Source of the DNA: Rotaria socialis
Lineage: Eukaryota; Rotifera; Eurotatoria; Philodinida; Philodinidae
NCBI GenBank assembly: GCA_905331475.1
Contig: CAJNYU010004627.1
Location: 1 to 64,000, forward strand
Direction of reading: 5' to 3'
Length of the DNA stretch: 64,000 nucleotides
The position numbers and the translations under genes were made by a program. Below, one piece after another: positions 10,001 to 26,746 of the stretch (its first letter is position 1; every line of letters begins with the position of its first letter). The notes below the pieces were generated by a model, which saw only the letters and a program-made list of their open reading frames with translations, was not told where the DNA came from and did not search any database.

Positions 10001-12804
10001 GCTTTGCCGGTGAGCGCATAGTTCAATTTTTTCCAGTAATAATTGTCCATCTTCAGACTTACCTAGTGCTGCAAGGTATTTTTCCCAGTACTTAAAGCAT
10101 CTGACATCCAATGAACATTCATTGTATAATATACTAAAAATAAAATCTTCCCACTGAAGACAACGGTATACTCTTTTCAGACATGTAAAATACACTTCTG
10201 ATAGTAAAAAAATGATTTGCCTATGTTGTGGAACTCAGATATATTTTTGAAGAAAATAGTGGAGGTAAGTTTTAAGGTGAGATTTTCTCGGGTTCCCATC
10301 CATCTGCCGAGTACAGACATGAGACATAGATAATTAAATTCTGTCTTCATCTATTAGGGATCAGTGTACTTAGTGTTTTTAGTGTCTCTTGACCATTACA
10401 CAAATTATTAGTTAAGATATAACTTCACTTATGAGAAATCACTCTAGTTTGGAATGTGTATTTCTCATCACCATCAAAGATCTTAGTAAGTAGGCTACAT
10501 CAGCATTGCAAACATAGGCAAAAATATAATGCTCTAATTACAAATCTTATAAATAAAGCGAATTTTAGGAAAGATGTTCACGTAACCTATTTCTGGATCA
10601 GCATAATGAATCTAAAGCACAAGGTAACGCAACGTTAGAGTCGCCAATCCTCTACTGAAAGGATTTAGCCATGTAGAACGTAGATATCCAAAACTATCTA
10701 GCTGAGAGACTTCACATTTTATAGCTTCGAAATGGTTTTCATGGAAAACACGATTGATAACCGAGCACAAATAGAAAACGTGCTGGGAAGTATCACCAAG
10801 AAAACGACATTTGAGTAGTACTTACTAATACTATATGGGAATACTGAAGTTAAGTGCATCCGATGTGCTATAACTCAAGCTATGCTCCGAAAACTTTCAA
10901 TCAGTTTGATAACGGAGTGAAGAAAAAAACCCATTCAAGAAAGCTGCGGTCGAAATACCCCATTTTAGTAAAGTTACAACTCAAATTGGTCTATGAACTA
11001 GATATTTAACATGAATCTGCACGAGTGGATCATAGATTAAATCAAACTGACTATTTCTAACTCGATTTCGGTTAGATTCGTCCTAATTTTTACTCAACCT
11101 CATGTGGGTTCATTTTATTTCGGTGCGTTTTCCATCTAGAATGCATATATTCATTCCCGGATGCACATTCACAGATAGATAAATCTAAGATTTACATCTT
11201 TGAATAAAATCCACTCGCAATCAGGAAAAACTAAACTTGTGTTGTTTCAACTTTTCTGATCGAGATAACGTGTAACTATTCTATAAGTCTGCAAGGCCTG
11301 TAGTCTTATAATCACAACAGATTTTTAACGGAGCAGCGAGTCGTTCATCGGTGCCCATCTCGGGCGCCACTCACAACTAGCCGTCTCCACTAGTTTTGTC
11401 TCACATATGCGGTGAACGTGATCCTTTTAAACATGACATGATTGATAGAAAGCTTCGCCTTATTCTCTAATTATTAGATGGGAAAAAAGAGTACTTTCAA
11501 AAAACTCGACAACAACAATTGTGGGACTAATTTAATCTAGTTTCATCTACATATGCGATAAATTCCTCATAATTTAGAGAAGAATGAGACAAGATTCCCG
11601 AGTACTTATCCAGTTCGCGGCCGTTCGTAGATGCCCTAATCTAGAATTCTAGGAGTTAAGTTTGAATAAATTCTTCGTGGTACAATAAAAGTTGACATAC
11701 CAAGAATAAACTGAAGACTTTGAAAAAATCTTTCAACGTCTTAGTGCAGGTGAGCGGCTAGTCGCTGCCAAATTGTGAATCAATTCCACCGCAAGATGCC
11801 TATAGCCTATGCGTAATAAGATCTCACATAACCATACGATACATATAACACTATAAACATCATCGAATGGTACCCTCAAAAAGATTTCCCCTACAAAGAA
11901 TTCCTATCACGAAAATGCAACGACCTAAACTGTTCCTAATCGATTATAAACTTGCTTGAACTACAAAATTTCAAAAAACCGACAACGCCATCGTGTTCCC
12001 CGACCCGGATTACTTTTTCTGAAACCTATCTCTACAGATATTGCTTGAGTTTAGTTAAGTTTATGCATTTGCTTTCCTATTGGGCGAACGAACGCATTTA
12101 AATCGTTTTTCGTAATACCCTCCTTTCAGTAGAGGGAATTTTTTGAGTTCCACATTTTAGCCGCAAAGGGGTTATGCTGATAAGCTTTTTAGTTATATTT
12201 AATTTCATTCTTGCAGCACTTTTTAAGGGATATGCTTTTTTTATTTCATATTTCAGTCAAAAAACAATCATTGGCATCTGCTGAGTTGCCATATCCATTG
12301 ACAAGCTCTAGTCAGCCAAGTATGCCAGCCGTGCCTAATGCCAGTTTTTTTCAGTTTCCTTTACCATCATCACCACCAAAATTATTTAGTTCATCTTATC
12401 TGGATATGAACCGTTTTTCTATATCAAAGCCGATGTTACTCTGGATCGATTCATCCGATAATGATCGAAAACTCAAGAAAGAAATTGAAAAGAATCATCC
12501 TACACTCGAAATTAAATTCAAACCAACATACAAAGAAGCAGAAGAATATTTAACTGCTAACTTACGTGACATACAAGGACGAGATAGAGTTATCACTGTA
12601 TGTCGAGGCTTTTATTCAACAGAGGAAAAAAGCTATACGGATATTGCTCAACTGTTTGATACTCTTGATCTTGGAGAATTACCTATGGCAGTTTATACAA
12701 GAAGTGTAACAATGCTATTGGAAAGAACACCAAATCATCCAAAAAGAGTAGAAATCTTTGATAAACAAAGTGCTTTGCTTGCTTTCATTAATCGGTACTT
12801 ATAA
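6838..12804 (+). CDS. FAD monooxygenase fused to two receiver-like modules, copy 1
   Basis: Three exons fit in frame: 6838-7264, 7330-8964 and 12257-12804 (869 residues). The N-terminal half is a group A flavin monooxygenase: dinucleotide motif GGGPVG (residues 18-23), DILVGADG spanning the exon 1/2 join (about 146-153), and GDAAM at 324-328 for FAD ribityl contact. The substrate is unknown. Two alpha/beta modules follow: one at about 518-650 (YHVLWVTGDK) and one at 744-869 (PMLLWIDSS, VITVCRGF, LPMAVYT) that look like degenerate receiver domains. Exon 3 is supported by phase (A then TC) and by close similarity to exon 3 of copy 2. The start ATG lies six bases after TTTTCAG. The 5' end sits on an assembly join, and intron 2 is 3.3 kb against 274 bp in copy 2. 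The flavoenzyme call is firm; the module call is inference. Confidence 0.75.
8965..12256 (+). other. Enlarged second intron of monooxygenase copy 1
   Basis: The donor GTAAGT at 8965 and the acceptor ATTTCAG at 12256 match the position and phase of the 274 bp intron of copy 2. The last 60 bases before the acceptor still resemble copy 2. About 3 kb of extra sequence therefore lies between roughly 9000 and 12150. It has no transposase or reverse transcriptase that I can recognise. It contains a purine-rich tract at 9500-9620 and one plausible minus-strand frame (9824-10195). It could instead be an intergenic spacer if the transcript ends near 8972, where an in-frame TAA follows the donor. Confidence 0.5.
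9824..10195 (-). CDS. Hypothetical protein fragment inside intron
   Basis: This is a 123-codon open frame on the strand opposite to the host gene. It is rich in Cys, Trp and charged residues, with a stretch DGQLLLEKIELCAHRQSW, and does not look low-complexity. I do not recognise a family. An acceptor-like TATCAG precedes it, so it could be the last exon of a small gene or a relic carried by the insertion. It may also be chance. Confidence 0.2.
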   Translation of the reverse strand: MYFTCLKRVYRCLQWEDFIFSILYNECSLDVRCFKYWEKYLAALGKSEDGQLLLEKIELCAHRQSWLSGHIEIMSLRKNRRLIDRNSIWAICLNWCSKHNMISSIPAIDRNDIHNFIHFPEMF

Positions 12805-14383
12805 ACTCTATTTTAATATCATTTATAAAGAAATAATTAATGATGAGTTGATCTCGATTGACAACACATCTGGCTTGTTTTGCTTTTCAAAACCTATTTT
12901 TGTTGTGTCTAATTTTGATATTTGATTATTCATACGTATATAACAGTATATCCCAGAAGATTTTTAGTTGTAATGTTTCAATGCTGTTGATGTTCGTGCT
13001 ACAATGAGCTAAATTAGAACCGAAACAATAAATGACATTATATATACATACTCACGATGGACACATAAATAGAATGACGTTTTAAAGTGTTTCCAAAGTA
13101 ATAAGAATAAACATTTTATTTCATTTTATTCCTATTGTTGGCTAAGAAGGATAAAAGAGGATCTATTGAAACTTAAAATGATCTATTGAAGATGAATTTC
13201 ATCAGCCATTTTTATGAAACAAAAGCCTTACTCATGCTAATTGCTGATCAAAACGTCAAATTATATCATGATATGTAGATTCTAGTTATTCATGACAGGT
13301 AAAGTCGGAACAGGAGATTGGTCGTACTGCTTGAAAATACATCAGAATTCCTATATTGAATTTAGATCAATTTGTACAGCAATAATATGACTAACAGCAA
13401 CACATATTTGTATTGGCATTAATGATATCGAACTTTATATAAATATAAACATCAAATCGAATATAAAAAAATCGTCAAGACCAAGACTTGCATAATAATT
13501 TTGCGGGTGTGGGTGTGTAGACGCATATGTCCGCCTTGCCTCACATCTACACTCACACCCTCAAGCACGATAAAGAAATAAACTAACAATGTACAGTAGT
13601 GAGATGAAAGAAAACAGAAGAACGAAAGTAATACATATATAACGATAAGACAATATTTTTGTCGAAAAATAAATTTGTTATTGGACCAAAAAACAAAAAC
13701 ATGCAGAACTTATGCCCCAACCGGATAGATACTGCAAGAGCGATAGATTGATGTAATGGACATCAAATATCGACGATAGTACTAGCACTACTTGTAGAAT
13801 TTATACCTGGTTAATCTTTTTCAGCTACAGTCATTACATTACGTGCATATATAGAAAAGCGAAAACATCTTAACTATGAGAAAATAAAAATCTTTTTCCT
13901 GTGTAATTACTTTTCATCAATTTCAATTGAAAATTTTTGATAATATAAAATGGATTTTTCCAGGTAAATCTACGTACAAGATGTTAACCTTGTTTTGCTT
14001 ACGAAAAAACATAATAGCTTCGTTCTTCAACGATAGTAGTAATATATTCGTTATTCATACTGTTATAAAACCACCCACACCCATCTATGCGAATATATAA
14101 TCGCTAGGTATTACAACAAGATAGGAAACTTGCTAACTTCAGCATAATAAATATATCAACAAATATTGCCTGGACACTATCGACGCCTAGAGTGTTACGC
14201 ATGCTTGGTTCACAAATATAAATATACTACTCTGTTTATCTCACCTTTTTTGTTATTTTTTCACTCTCTATAGCTTTCATTTTATTTTTCGTTTATTTTT
14301 TTTCGCACGACACGAGAGCATTTTCTTTCGATAGGTATACTCCGATTGATACCAAATTATATGCTTTTCTTAAAAATATAAAC
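12805..14383. other. Spacer between the two monooxygenase copies
   Basis: The first 150 bases resemble the 3' flank of copy 2 (shared TTTTTGTTGTGT and ATATTTGATTATT phrases), which supports tandem duplication. The rest is AT-rich without coding frames and includes the GTGTGGG hairpin at 13503 and a CCACCCACACCC phrase near 14072. Confidence 0.5.
13503..13562. repeat. GTGTGGG-type hairpin
   Basis: The left arm GCGGGTGTGGGTGTGTAG (13503-13520) faces CTACACTCACACCCTC (13547-13562), giving a stem of about 16 base pairs with mismatches. The first 15 bases are identical to 60503-60517, a second hairpin of the same kind. Confidence 0.6.
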
Positions 14384-14390
14384 TTTTCAG
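14384..14390 (+). promoter_or_regulatory. Acceptor site just upstream of a start codon
   Basis: TTTTCAG lies six bases before the ATG of monooxygenase copy 2, and the same arrangement occurs at 6602-6608 and 6825-6831. It could be the 3' end of a 5' UTR intron. Bdelloids are known to use spliced-leader trans-splicing, so it could also be a leader acceptor. The sequence alone does not distinguish these. Confidence 0.45.
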
Positions 14391-14396
14391 ATTAAC

Positions 14397-17270
14397 ATGT
14401 CGACAACAACAGACACCAATCAACAAATCATTGTTGTTGTTGTAGCTGGAGGTGGCCCAGTTGGTCTAACATTTGCGCTTAATTTAACAATGATGATGGG
14501 CAAAAATGCTAAGATCATTATTTATGAGGGACGATGGTTCGTTGATGGTCAAGGTGAGATGCGTTGGCAAGACGAAAAACAAGGAAAAACACGTCGTGAT
14601 CAAGTTGTAACATTACAAGATCATGTCATAGAACAAATGCCTGATTATATTAAACAAGGTCTTTTTCGAAACATAGAAGAACGTGTTTGGCCAACATCAA
14701 GAAATATTCCAATTCGAGAAGTTGAAGATCGTCTCTTTGATCTTCTAAAACCATTTGTGCACAATGGTCAAATTGAACTTGTTCCAGAAAATTTAAATGA
14801 ACAATCCGAATGTCTCATTAAAGGTTCTTTCTTTTTCTTCAACTAAATCTAGCTTTTATTTTGCTGTTTCTCTACTTTTAATTTCTAGGTAATTTCGACA
14901 TTTTAGTTGGTGCAGATGGTGCGAATTCTTTTGTACGTCGTTATTGTAATATTCAAATGATAAGTGAAGGTCTTGAATATGCATGTGGCGTAGCGTATAA
15001 TATTCCAAATGATGTTCCGTCATCAGAAGCACCACTTCATCAAGCAATGAATTGTGTTTTAACTGTTAGTCAAACTCGTTATTTGGTTAATTCATCTACA
15101 AGTCGACACGGCTATTTGAACATTCGTCTTACACACGATGAAATGGATGAATTACGAAATCGATTACAAACGTTTCAATCAAACAATGAGCCGATAAATT
15201 TATTAGATTATAACAAATGTCCACAATCACCTGTGTGGACAATTATTCGACAAGGTTTAGACTTTTTTAGAATATCTCCAAAATATGTTTTTCGTGTCAT
15301 ACCAATTGAAATTAATGTTCGTCATGCATCGATTGTTGTTCGTGAACTTCGCTTCGAAATAGATAAAAGTGAACGAAAACCAAGACAAAATGATGAGAAA
15401 AAGTACAAAACTGCACTAGCATTTCTTGCTGGCGATGCAGCAATGTGTGTTCATTTCTGGCCTGGTCGAGGAATGAACAGTGGAATGAAAGCTGCGATGG
15501 CTTTAGCGCGTAACATTGTTCGTACATGCACATCGAAAAACTCAATTAACATACGCAAACCATTACGATTCTTGGATTTTCTCGATTATGAAGGCTTTAT
15601 GGCTCGACTTCGAGCGCGTGAACAGCAAGGTCGTTCGTTACGTGTATTAGTTAATCCTATTGACAAGTCTGTTGAAGAATCGTATTCGTATGGTCATTCG
15701 TATCAGTGTTATGAGAAATATACGAAGAAGTTGATTAGAAAGTTGAAAGAAACTCGAGACCGTCTTGAAGAACGTCCTGAATGGCCACATCATGCGAGTC
15801 CAATCTCAGATGACAAATTAAGCAATACATTACAATGTATATCCCATCTGGCTGTTGCTCAGCTATCATTAGCAAATCCATGGCCAACAAGAGCAATGAG
15901 TGGGGTGGAAGTATTATGCGAAGATATTTACCCTTACGATTTAAAAAACGTTTTCCCCGTACCAGCAGCTCCCTCGGCAAATGTAAGATGTGCTCCATCG
16001 GCTCCGATCCTTGATAAATATCATGTGTTATGGATAATAGGCGAGAAAAAAAATGAAAGTTTTAATAATCTTATTAGTGATGTTCGAAATTTGCAGAATG
16101 CTCCCAAATCATGCACAGATACAGACTCTGATCATATTCTGACTGTTCTGAAAACCGTCGAAGAAACCGAAGAATGGGTTCAAAGAAATAGATTATTGAT
16201 TAGTCAGCCAGATGTTAGATTTAAAGTTGTAACAGTATGGGAAATAGGAGCTGACAAAACGGCAATTGATATCATTCGTGCTGTTCGTTCTACACTATCA
16301 CGAGCACCTGTGCTGATTTTTACGAATAAATTCCAAGAAGTTCAAGCAGCCCTTCAATATCCGAATGTGATTTCAACTGATGCTGAACTCGAAGTAAAAG
16401 AATTTGTTGGATTTAGACAGGAAACACTTTGGAATGCTGGTTATCCCGTACGTAATGAAAGTAAGTAAAAGAACGGTTGTTTACTAAGATTTGTAACCGA
16501 ACTCTGAGAATAATACCAAAAATAGACATCGTATTGTTGACAATTTTATAGGCTAGTCACCAATCTGCTTAATATTTATCTGATTGAAATTAGCATTTTC
16601 CTCTTTAATTCCAACGTGATCAAATCATTTTGATAACAGAAATACGCATTGATTTATGCGTTTCCCCTTATACTTCATTCTATTCTTGTAACACGTTTTT
16701 GAAAGGCATCCTTTTTTTTTACTTCATATTTCAGGCCATGAAAAAACAATAGTATCTTCAGCGTTGCCATACCCTACAAGCAACTCTAATCGATCATTGC
16801 TTCCAGCCCTACCAACTTCGATCAGTTTTTTTCAATTATCTTCATCGTCATCAAGGCCAATGCCATCGAATTCTACATTAAAACCGATGATACTTTGGAT
16901 CGATTCACCTTATAATGATCTAGAACTGACGAAGAGAATTCAAGAACGCCATCAAACAGTTAAAATCAACTTCCAAACAACATACAAAGAAGCAGAAGAA
17001 TATTTAACTGTTAACCTACGTCAAATACGAAGACTACCCGCATTTATCACTATATGTCGAGGTTTTTATAGAAAAGACGAAAAAAACTATACGGATATTG
17101 CTCATCTATTTGATATACTTAATCTTGAAGAATTACCTCTGGCAGTTTATACAAGTAGTGTAATCAATTTATTAGGAAAAATAAACAATCCTCCAGAACG
17201 AGTCAAAATTTTTGATCAGCCAAGTGCTTTGTTTGGTTTCATTAATGATTGTTTACAAAATAAATGTTAA
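14397..17270 (+). CDS. FAD monooxygenase fused to two receiver-like modules, copy 2
   Basis: Exons are 14397-14823, 14889-16460 and 16735-17270 (844 residues); both introns are short and the phases agree. Domain order is as in copy 1: FAD fold with GGGPVG (18-23), GADG (150-153) and GDAAM (324-328), then a module starting YHVLWIIGEK and a C-terminal module with PMILWIDSP, FITICRGF and LPLAVYT. Bases 14384-15687 are identical to 6825-8128 in copy 1, intron included, after which the proteins diverge sharply but stay aligned. The linker before the last module is Ser/Pro-rich. Without RNA data, exon 3 is inferred from homology between the copies. An alternative is that translation stops at 16468 through intron retention, which would lose the last module. 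Confidence 0.8.
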
Positions 17271-17778
17271 TACCATTTGCCAAAAGATTAATTAAGAAAC
17301 AATAAATGATCCTTATCGATTCACATCATATTTGATTTTGATAATTTTTCAAAATATATTTTTGTTGTGTACGATTTTTATATTTGATTATTACACATAT
17401 ATTCGACTATCAAAGAAAATGTTTAATTCTTATGTTTCAGCGCAGTCCATATTCGTGCCTAATTAAAGTTTAATTTCAACGGAAAAATCAACGGAATCAA
17501 ACAATGATTGTTTTGTATTTGTAACAATGAAGACGCTTAAGTATATCTTACCACGGATACATTTGGACATTCTTTGTGACTATTGTACTTAGTACAGTAA
17601 TATATATATATTAACTAAGAACATAGCAAGATACAAAATTTGCCTTGAACCTTTAAAATACTGAGTCCGAATACTTCCCGAAGAACCGTTTTCAATTCAA
17701 CAGAACATAGACAGTATATCGAAGTAATGAAATTCAAGGCTTCTTCTTTACTATTTTGATCTCACTATCCCGTACCCG

Positions 17779-17810
<32 letters not shown>

Positions 17811-18661
17811 CATGTGAAATCATTGTTTTGATGACAATATTTTTCTTCTTGTCAAGATCTACCTGCGATACTGATTTCCAATGTTTTTGACGAATCATGC
17901 TGTGAAAAACATTTAGTGGAGAAAGATAAACTGATAATATAATCTTTTCTATAGCACATAATACCCCTCTCCTTTAGTATCAAAAGGTTAAGGTCTGTAT
18001 GCACACTTATGAATTTATATCTATATTTGAAATAGAAGATAAAGTAAATAACAACTTCATCAACATATCCATATGTAAGAGCATTAATTTCATAATGCAA
18101 TGAGAAATATCTTTCGTGATTGAGAACAAGAGAATAAGAAACAAAAAGATTTTGCATGTTGTAGACAATTACATGTTTGTACTGTCCTACCTCATGATTT
18201 CTCGTACAAGTAGAACCAAAATAAACAAAACTAATATTCAAATTTTACTTGCCTATAAATTATTGTACTACGAATATATATTAAATTCATCAATTTTAAG
18301 AAAAGCGCTCGACATCATTTGAGAACTGAATGCATTTTATTTAGATTTTGAATTGAAAAACAGTTTATTTTTCACCAGAGGTCAGATGCTTACGATCGAA
18401 TTTGTGTAACCACAGAAAATATTATCCATATAATACCAGTATATACAGAACAAATTTACTCTCCTACATACTCATTCTCGAATCATCGAGAAAATTCTTC
18501 CATTATCATCACCTTTCTCGCTCCTTTACTTCCGATCTGTCAATTAAATATATCTTTTATATATATAGATAGATATATTTATCGTTCTGATGGTAAAATT
18601 TCTTTATTAAATAAATTATAGATTATCCCATTCTATATATTGTCATCTCGATTGAATCAAT
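17271..18661. other. Spacer between monooxygenase copy 2 and the HSP110-type gene
   Basis: The first 150 bases resemble the 3' flank of copy 1. An (AG)n tract lies at 17783-17810. Two overlapping open frames on opposite strands around 17852-18322 have no recognisable domain and are probably chance. The last 200 bases should contain the chaperone promoter; I do not see a clear array of nGAAn heat-shock elements. Confidence 0.4.
17783..17810. repeat. (AG)n microsatellite
   Basis: An uninterrupted run of 14 AG units lies in the spacer downstream of monooxygenase copy 2. Confidence 0.9.
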
Positions 18662-23395
<4,734 letters not shown>

Positions 23396-25096
23396 TTCGA
23401 AGCTTGATCAAAAAGACAAATCTCTCTTTTTTTTAGAAGCGTTCGAATATGCTTGTTTTATTTCTATTGCGAGATCTTATTTGGTGCTGAGTGTTTCAAA
23501 ACTGTATCTCTATTTATTGTCCCCTTTATTCGACTAAGTTCCATGTTGATTATCTTTGTTCTTTTTAGTCTATTCTGTCATGCGTTCTTTACTGAGTCCG
23601 GTTTGTATTCAGATTTCAAACTCAAATTTGATTGTGGTGTTTCTTCTCGGAAGAGAAAAAAATTCTACAGTTGATAAGATATTAATGAACAAAAAGGAAA
23701 ATATTAGTCACGAGAAAAACACTAAAAAACTAGATACTTCCATGTTAGAGAAGCTAAAATATTTGTGCGCATAGTTTTCGTTTTCACATGTGTATACGCT
23801 AATCATAATATTTATATTGTTTCTTTTATTTTTTCTTTTTATCTATATTAAACGAACGAAAAGGATCACTTATAATGGCAGTAAAATAAATATTTTCAAC
23901 AGACAGTAAACACGTCTTGTTCTTTTCTTTTCTTTTTGTTTTGTTATGAAAGGCTAATCAAAATATTTCTTTTGTTTGACAACGACACGTTGTTGACAAA
24001 AAGGAATAAATTTTCAAGTGATATATCTATCATCAAAATAAAATTAACATTTTAATAATATTTCACTAAAGCGTTAGAACGTGAAGTATGACTAATCAAA
24101 TGAAAAGCTGTTACTCAAATCTATCGAAGCCTACATTATATAATAGGTTGTGATTGTGATTGAATGACGATTAAGAAAATCATCGTTTTATGTTCGTCAA
24201 GGGAATTGTTCTGCATAACACATCAAAAAAATATTTCACCTCCTGTCGAAGAAAGGCAATGTTTCGATACAGCATGTCGAAATGAAAATAAACCCACCGG
24301 GACCACTGTCAGGGGAATGAATTTTCGAAATTGCCATGATTATTATTTCGCATCTCATTTTCTTGTTTGTCAAAAATGTTGATGATTTTTGCCACCTTCT
24401 ACTTGTACTATATCATCTTTTGTTATTCAGAACATTTTTTGTAAGAAGGTAATATAGTTTCCCCATGTTCTTTGAAATGAAGACTTAAGCTTGAAGCATA
24501 TAGCGCCAATGTAGACTATCAATTCAAATCAAAATACCTCATAAAGCAGTATCATGCCGAGAAAAACAAACATATCAAGACTATCTATTCTTTGATCATC
24601 AATAGCCGCCATCAATTTTTCTGTTAATTACATCTATTCGCTATTTAAACTTCAATCAATCTTCTTCATCGATGGTAGTCAATATTCCTCTTAGTGAATA
24701 CTTGTTAATTATCATCCTATTCAGTAAATTGTAGTGAGAAATCGATTGATATTGACACATAGTTGTGAGAATTCTCATAAGCATTTTTACGAAACAAACA
24801 ACAACAACAACAACAATAGTCTATTTATTCATTTGCATAATTGATCTAGCTGTTACATTTTTTTTTCTTATTTTCGTTGGGCGTCAATCGTTAATGTCTA
24901 TATTTTTTCTCGTTGACCGATCATGAAGTTCAACATCGCTTTTTTTTCCTTTCTGTTTTTCTATAGCGAACACACGGTGTGAAAACGAAAAAGGAGAGGA
25001 GAAAAAATCAGTAGCGTATAGCATCTATATTTGGATAGAAACGGTCGAGGGTGGTATATACACATTCATTTTGGCCAATACGACAGACGAATTGAC
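23396..25096. other. 3' flank and spacer
   Basis: No gene is supported. The open frames at 23217-23774 are shadows of, or run-ons from, the chaperone's last exon and its 3' UTR. A CAA-type microsatellite lies at 24797-24816. Confidence 0.5.
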
Positions 25097-25210
25097 ATGG
25101 TGAGTGCAATGATGAATATCTATTCATTAGTAACGATAAAATTAATCAATATAAATACCAGATTGAATATTCAATTTATGTCATTTTTTCAGAATTCCAT
25201 TTATCAATGA
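25097..25210 (+). promoter_or_regulatory. Possible split upstream mini-ORF ending in an ATGA overlap
   Basis: An ATG at 25097-25099 is followed at once by donor GTGAGT, and an acceptor TTTTTTCAG ends at 25192. If spliced, this ATG would be joined to AATTCCATTTATCAATGA. That is a six-codon frame whose TGA overlaps the main start ATG at 25207 as ATGA. This could limit or re-initiate translation of the C2-PDZ protein. If exon 1 starts downstream of the first ATG, the mini-ORF does not exist. Confidence 0.35.
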
Positions 25211-26746
25211 ATCGTTCGCCGTTAAGCGATTTCAACCGTCGACGTAGTTTATTTGATTCACCAAATTTCGTTCGTTTTATTACTAAAACACTTCATCCTC
25301 AAGATAAAATAGATTGTAAATTAAATTCTACAATAAGTTCGAATTCACAAAATTATTCATCCTATAATCCTATTGAAAAACATAGTGTAGCTGTAACACG
25401 AAAATTAACAAATATGAACGAACCATCTCCATTGCAGTTAAATCGAGGTATGAATTTTCTTGGCAATAACTAAGAAGAAAAAAAAATTAAAATTTTATTC
25501 TCTTCAAGGTATCATTCAATTGAGTTTAATTACCTCGGATAATCATTTAACTGTAAAAAGTAAGAATTTCTTAATTTGAAATAATTTTCTATTTTATTTT
25601 TTTTCCAGTTATTCGAGTTAAAGGTATTCATCAACGTTCATCTAATATTCTAATAAAAATGACGTTAATACCGGATCGTAAACCATTAGAATGTAATACA
25701 CGTGCTGTACCAAATTTAAATGGTTCAGCTATTTTTAATGAAAAATTTACATTTGAGATAAATAATGATGATTTACATAAACGTCTTTGTTTTTCAATAC
25801 ATAATTATCAACAAGAAAAAAACGGTATGCAACTACAAGGTTGTTTATCATTCGGAATTAAAAATACATTAAAAAAACAACGAGTAAGCAGAAAGAAAAT
25901 TTCCTTGGAAAATAAAAAAATAACCTTTTTTTTTGGCCATTCAATGAAGATTCGTGGTTGGTTTTATATTTTACAAGAAGATATCGGAGAACTACGCCAT
26001 AAACAAGTACCTGATCATGGAGAAAAACATGTTACAGCTATTAATCGGGATATAGCTGATTTAGAAGAACATCAAGTATGTAATTTAATTTTAGCGATTC
26101 AGAAAATCTTATTTATTCTTTTATTTAGTTTACTATATCACGAGGTGTTAATGATTCATTTGGCTTTACCGTTGTTGGTGATAGTCCAACATTTGTTGGA
26201 AAAGTAACTGAAAATAGTCCAGCAGCACGATGTGGACTTAGACCAGGCGATTATATTGTTAAAGTTAACGGGCAAAATGTTTCGCGTGCTCAGCAACGAA
26301 CTGTATCGAATTTAATTAAGTAAGAATTTATATTTATTGATTTCAACACTATTTTCTATGCTCGTACTCGTTTATTTTCTAGACATTTGAAACATACAGT
26401 TACATTAGATATTCATCGATATCCAAGTGGTCATCCAACACGAACACCCAATCGTGATATTCTTTCATTGTTATCGTCAACTGGTACTGTATCAACAGAA
26501 GATTCGTCGACATGTAGTGATTCGTCAATTTCATATCCTTCTCATCGTTTTAAGCAAATGTCATCGTCTAGTTCTAATAGAAACTTTGTTGATCTTGCGC
26601 AATTGGGACATTATGTTGAGCCGAAACCATTGATTCGACAAACTACCGGATCGTCCGCAGCGACAATAGCAGCACAGCCATTTTATGAAATGACAAATTC
26701 ATCAATGTTAGCTTGCAAAGGTTCACCAACGAATACATTTGTTTAA
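25207..26746 (+). CDS. C2-PDZ protein (RGS3-like N-terminal architecture)
   Basis: Six exons give 415 residues: 25207-25447, 25509-25559, 25609-25883, 25950-26075, 26129-26319, 26383-26746. After a Ser/Asn-rich head, a C2 domain runs from GIIQLSLIT through ILIKMTLIPD, FNEKFTFEI and RGWFYILQEDIG. A PDZ domain follows: ISRGVNDSFGFTVVGDSP, then GLRPGDYIVKVNGQNV. The tail is Ser/Thr-rich without further domains. C2 followed by PDZ is the layout of the long form of RGS3, and the C2 end resembles RGS3, but no RGS domain follows before the stop. It is probably a membrane- or scaffold-associated signalling adaptor. The third intron (25884-25949) is 66 bp, a multiple of three, without a stop, so retention would insert 22 residues in the C2 domain. 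Confidence 0.8.

Noticed and set aside
15312..15545. Minus-strand open frames inside the monooxygenase exons (also 7753-7986, 7297-7488, 14856-15047, 15735-15998)
   Set aside because: They are antisense shadows of the conserved plus-strand coding sequence and have no domain of their own.
6838..17270. Whole-locus false duplication of the monooxygenase by the assembler
   Set aside because: The 3' halves of the two copies differ throughout in both exons and introns, so two real genes exist. Only the identical 1.3 kb block and the 222 bp block are suspect.
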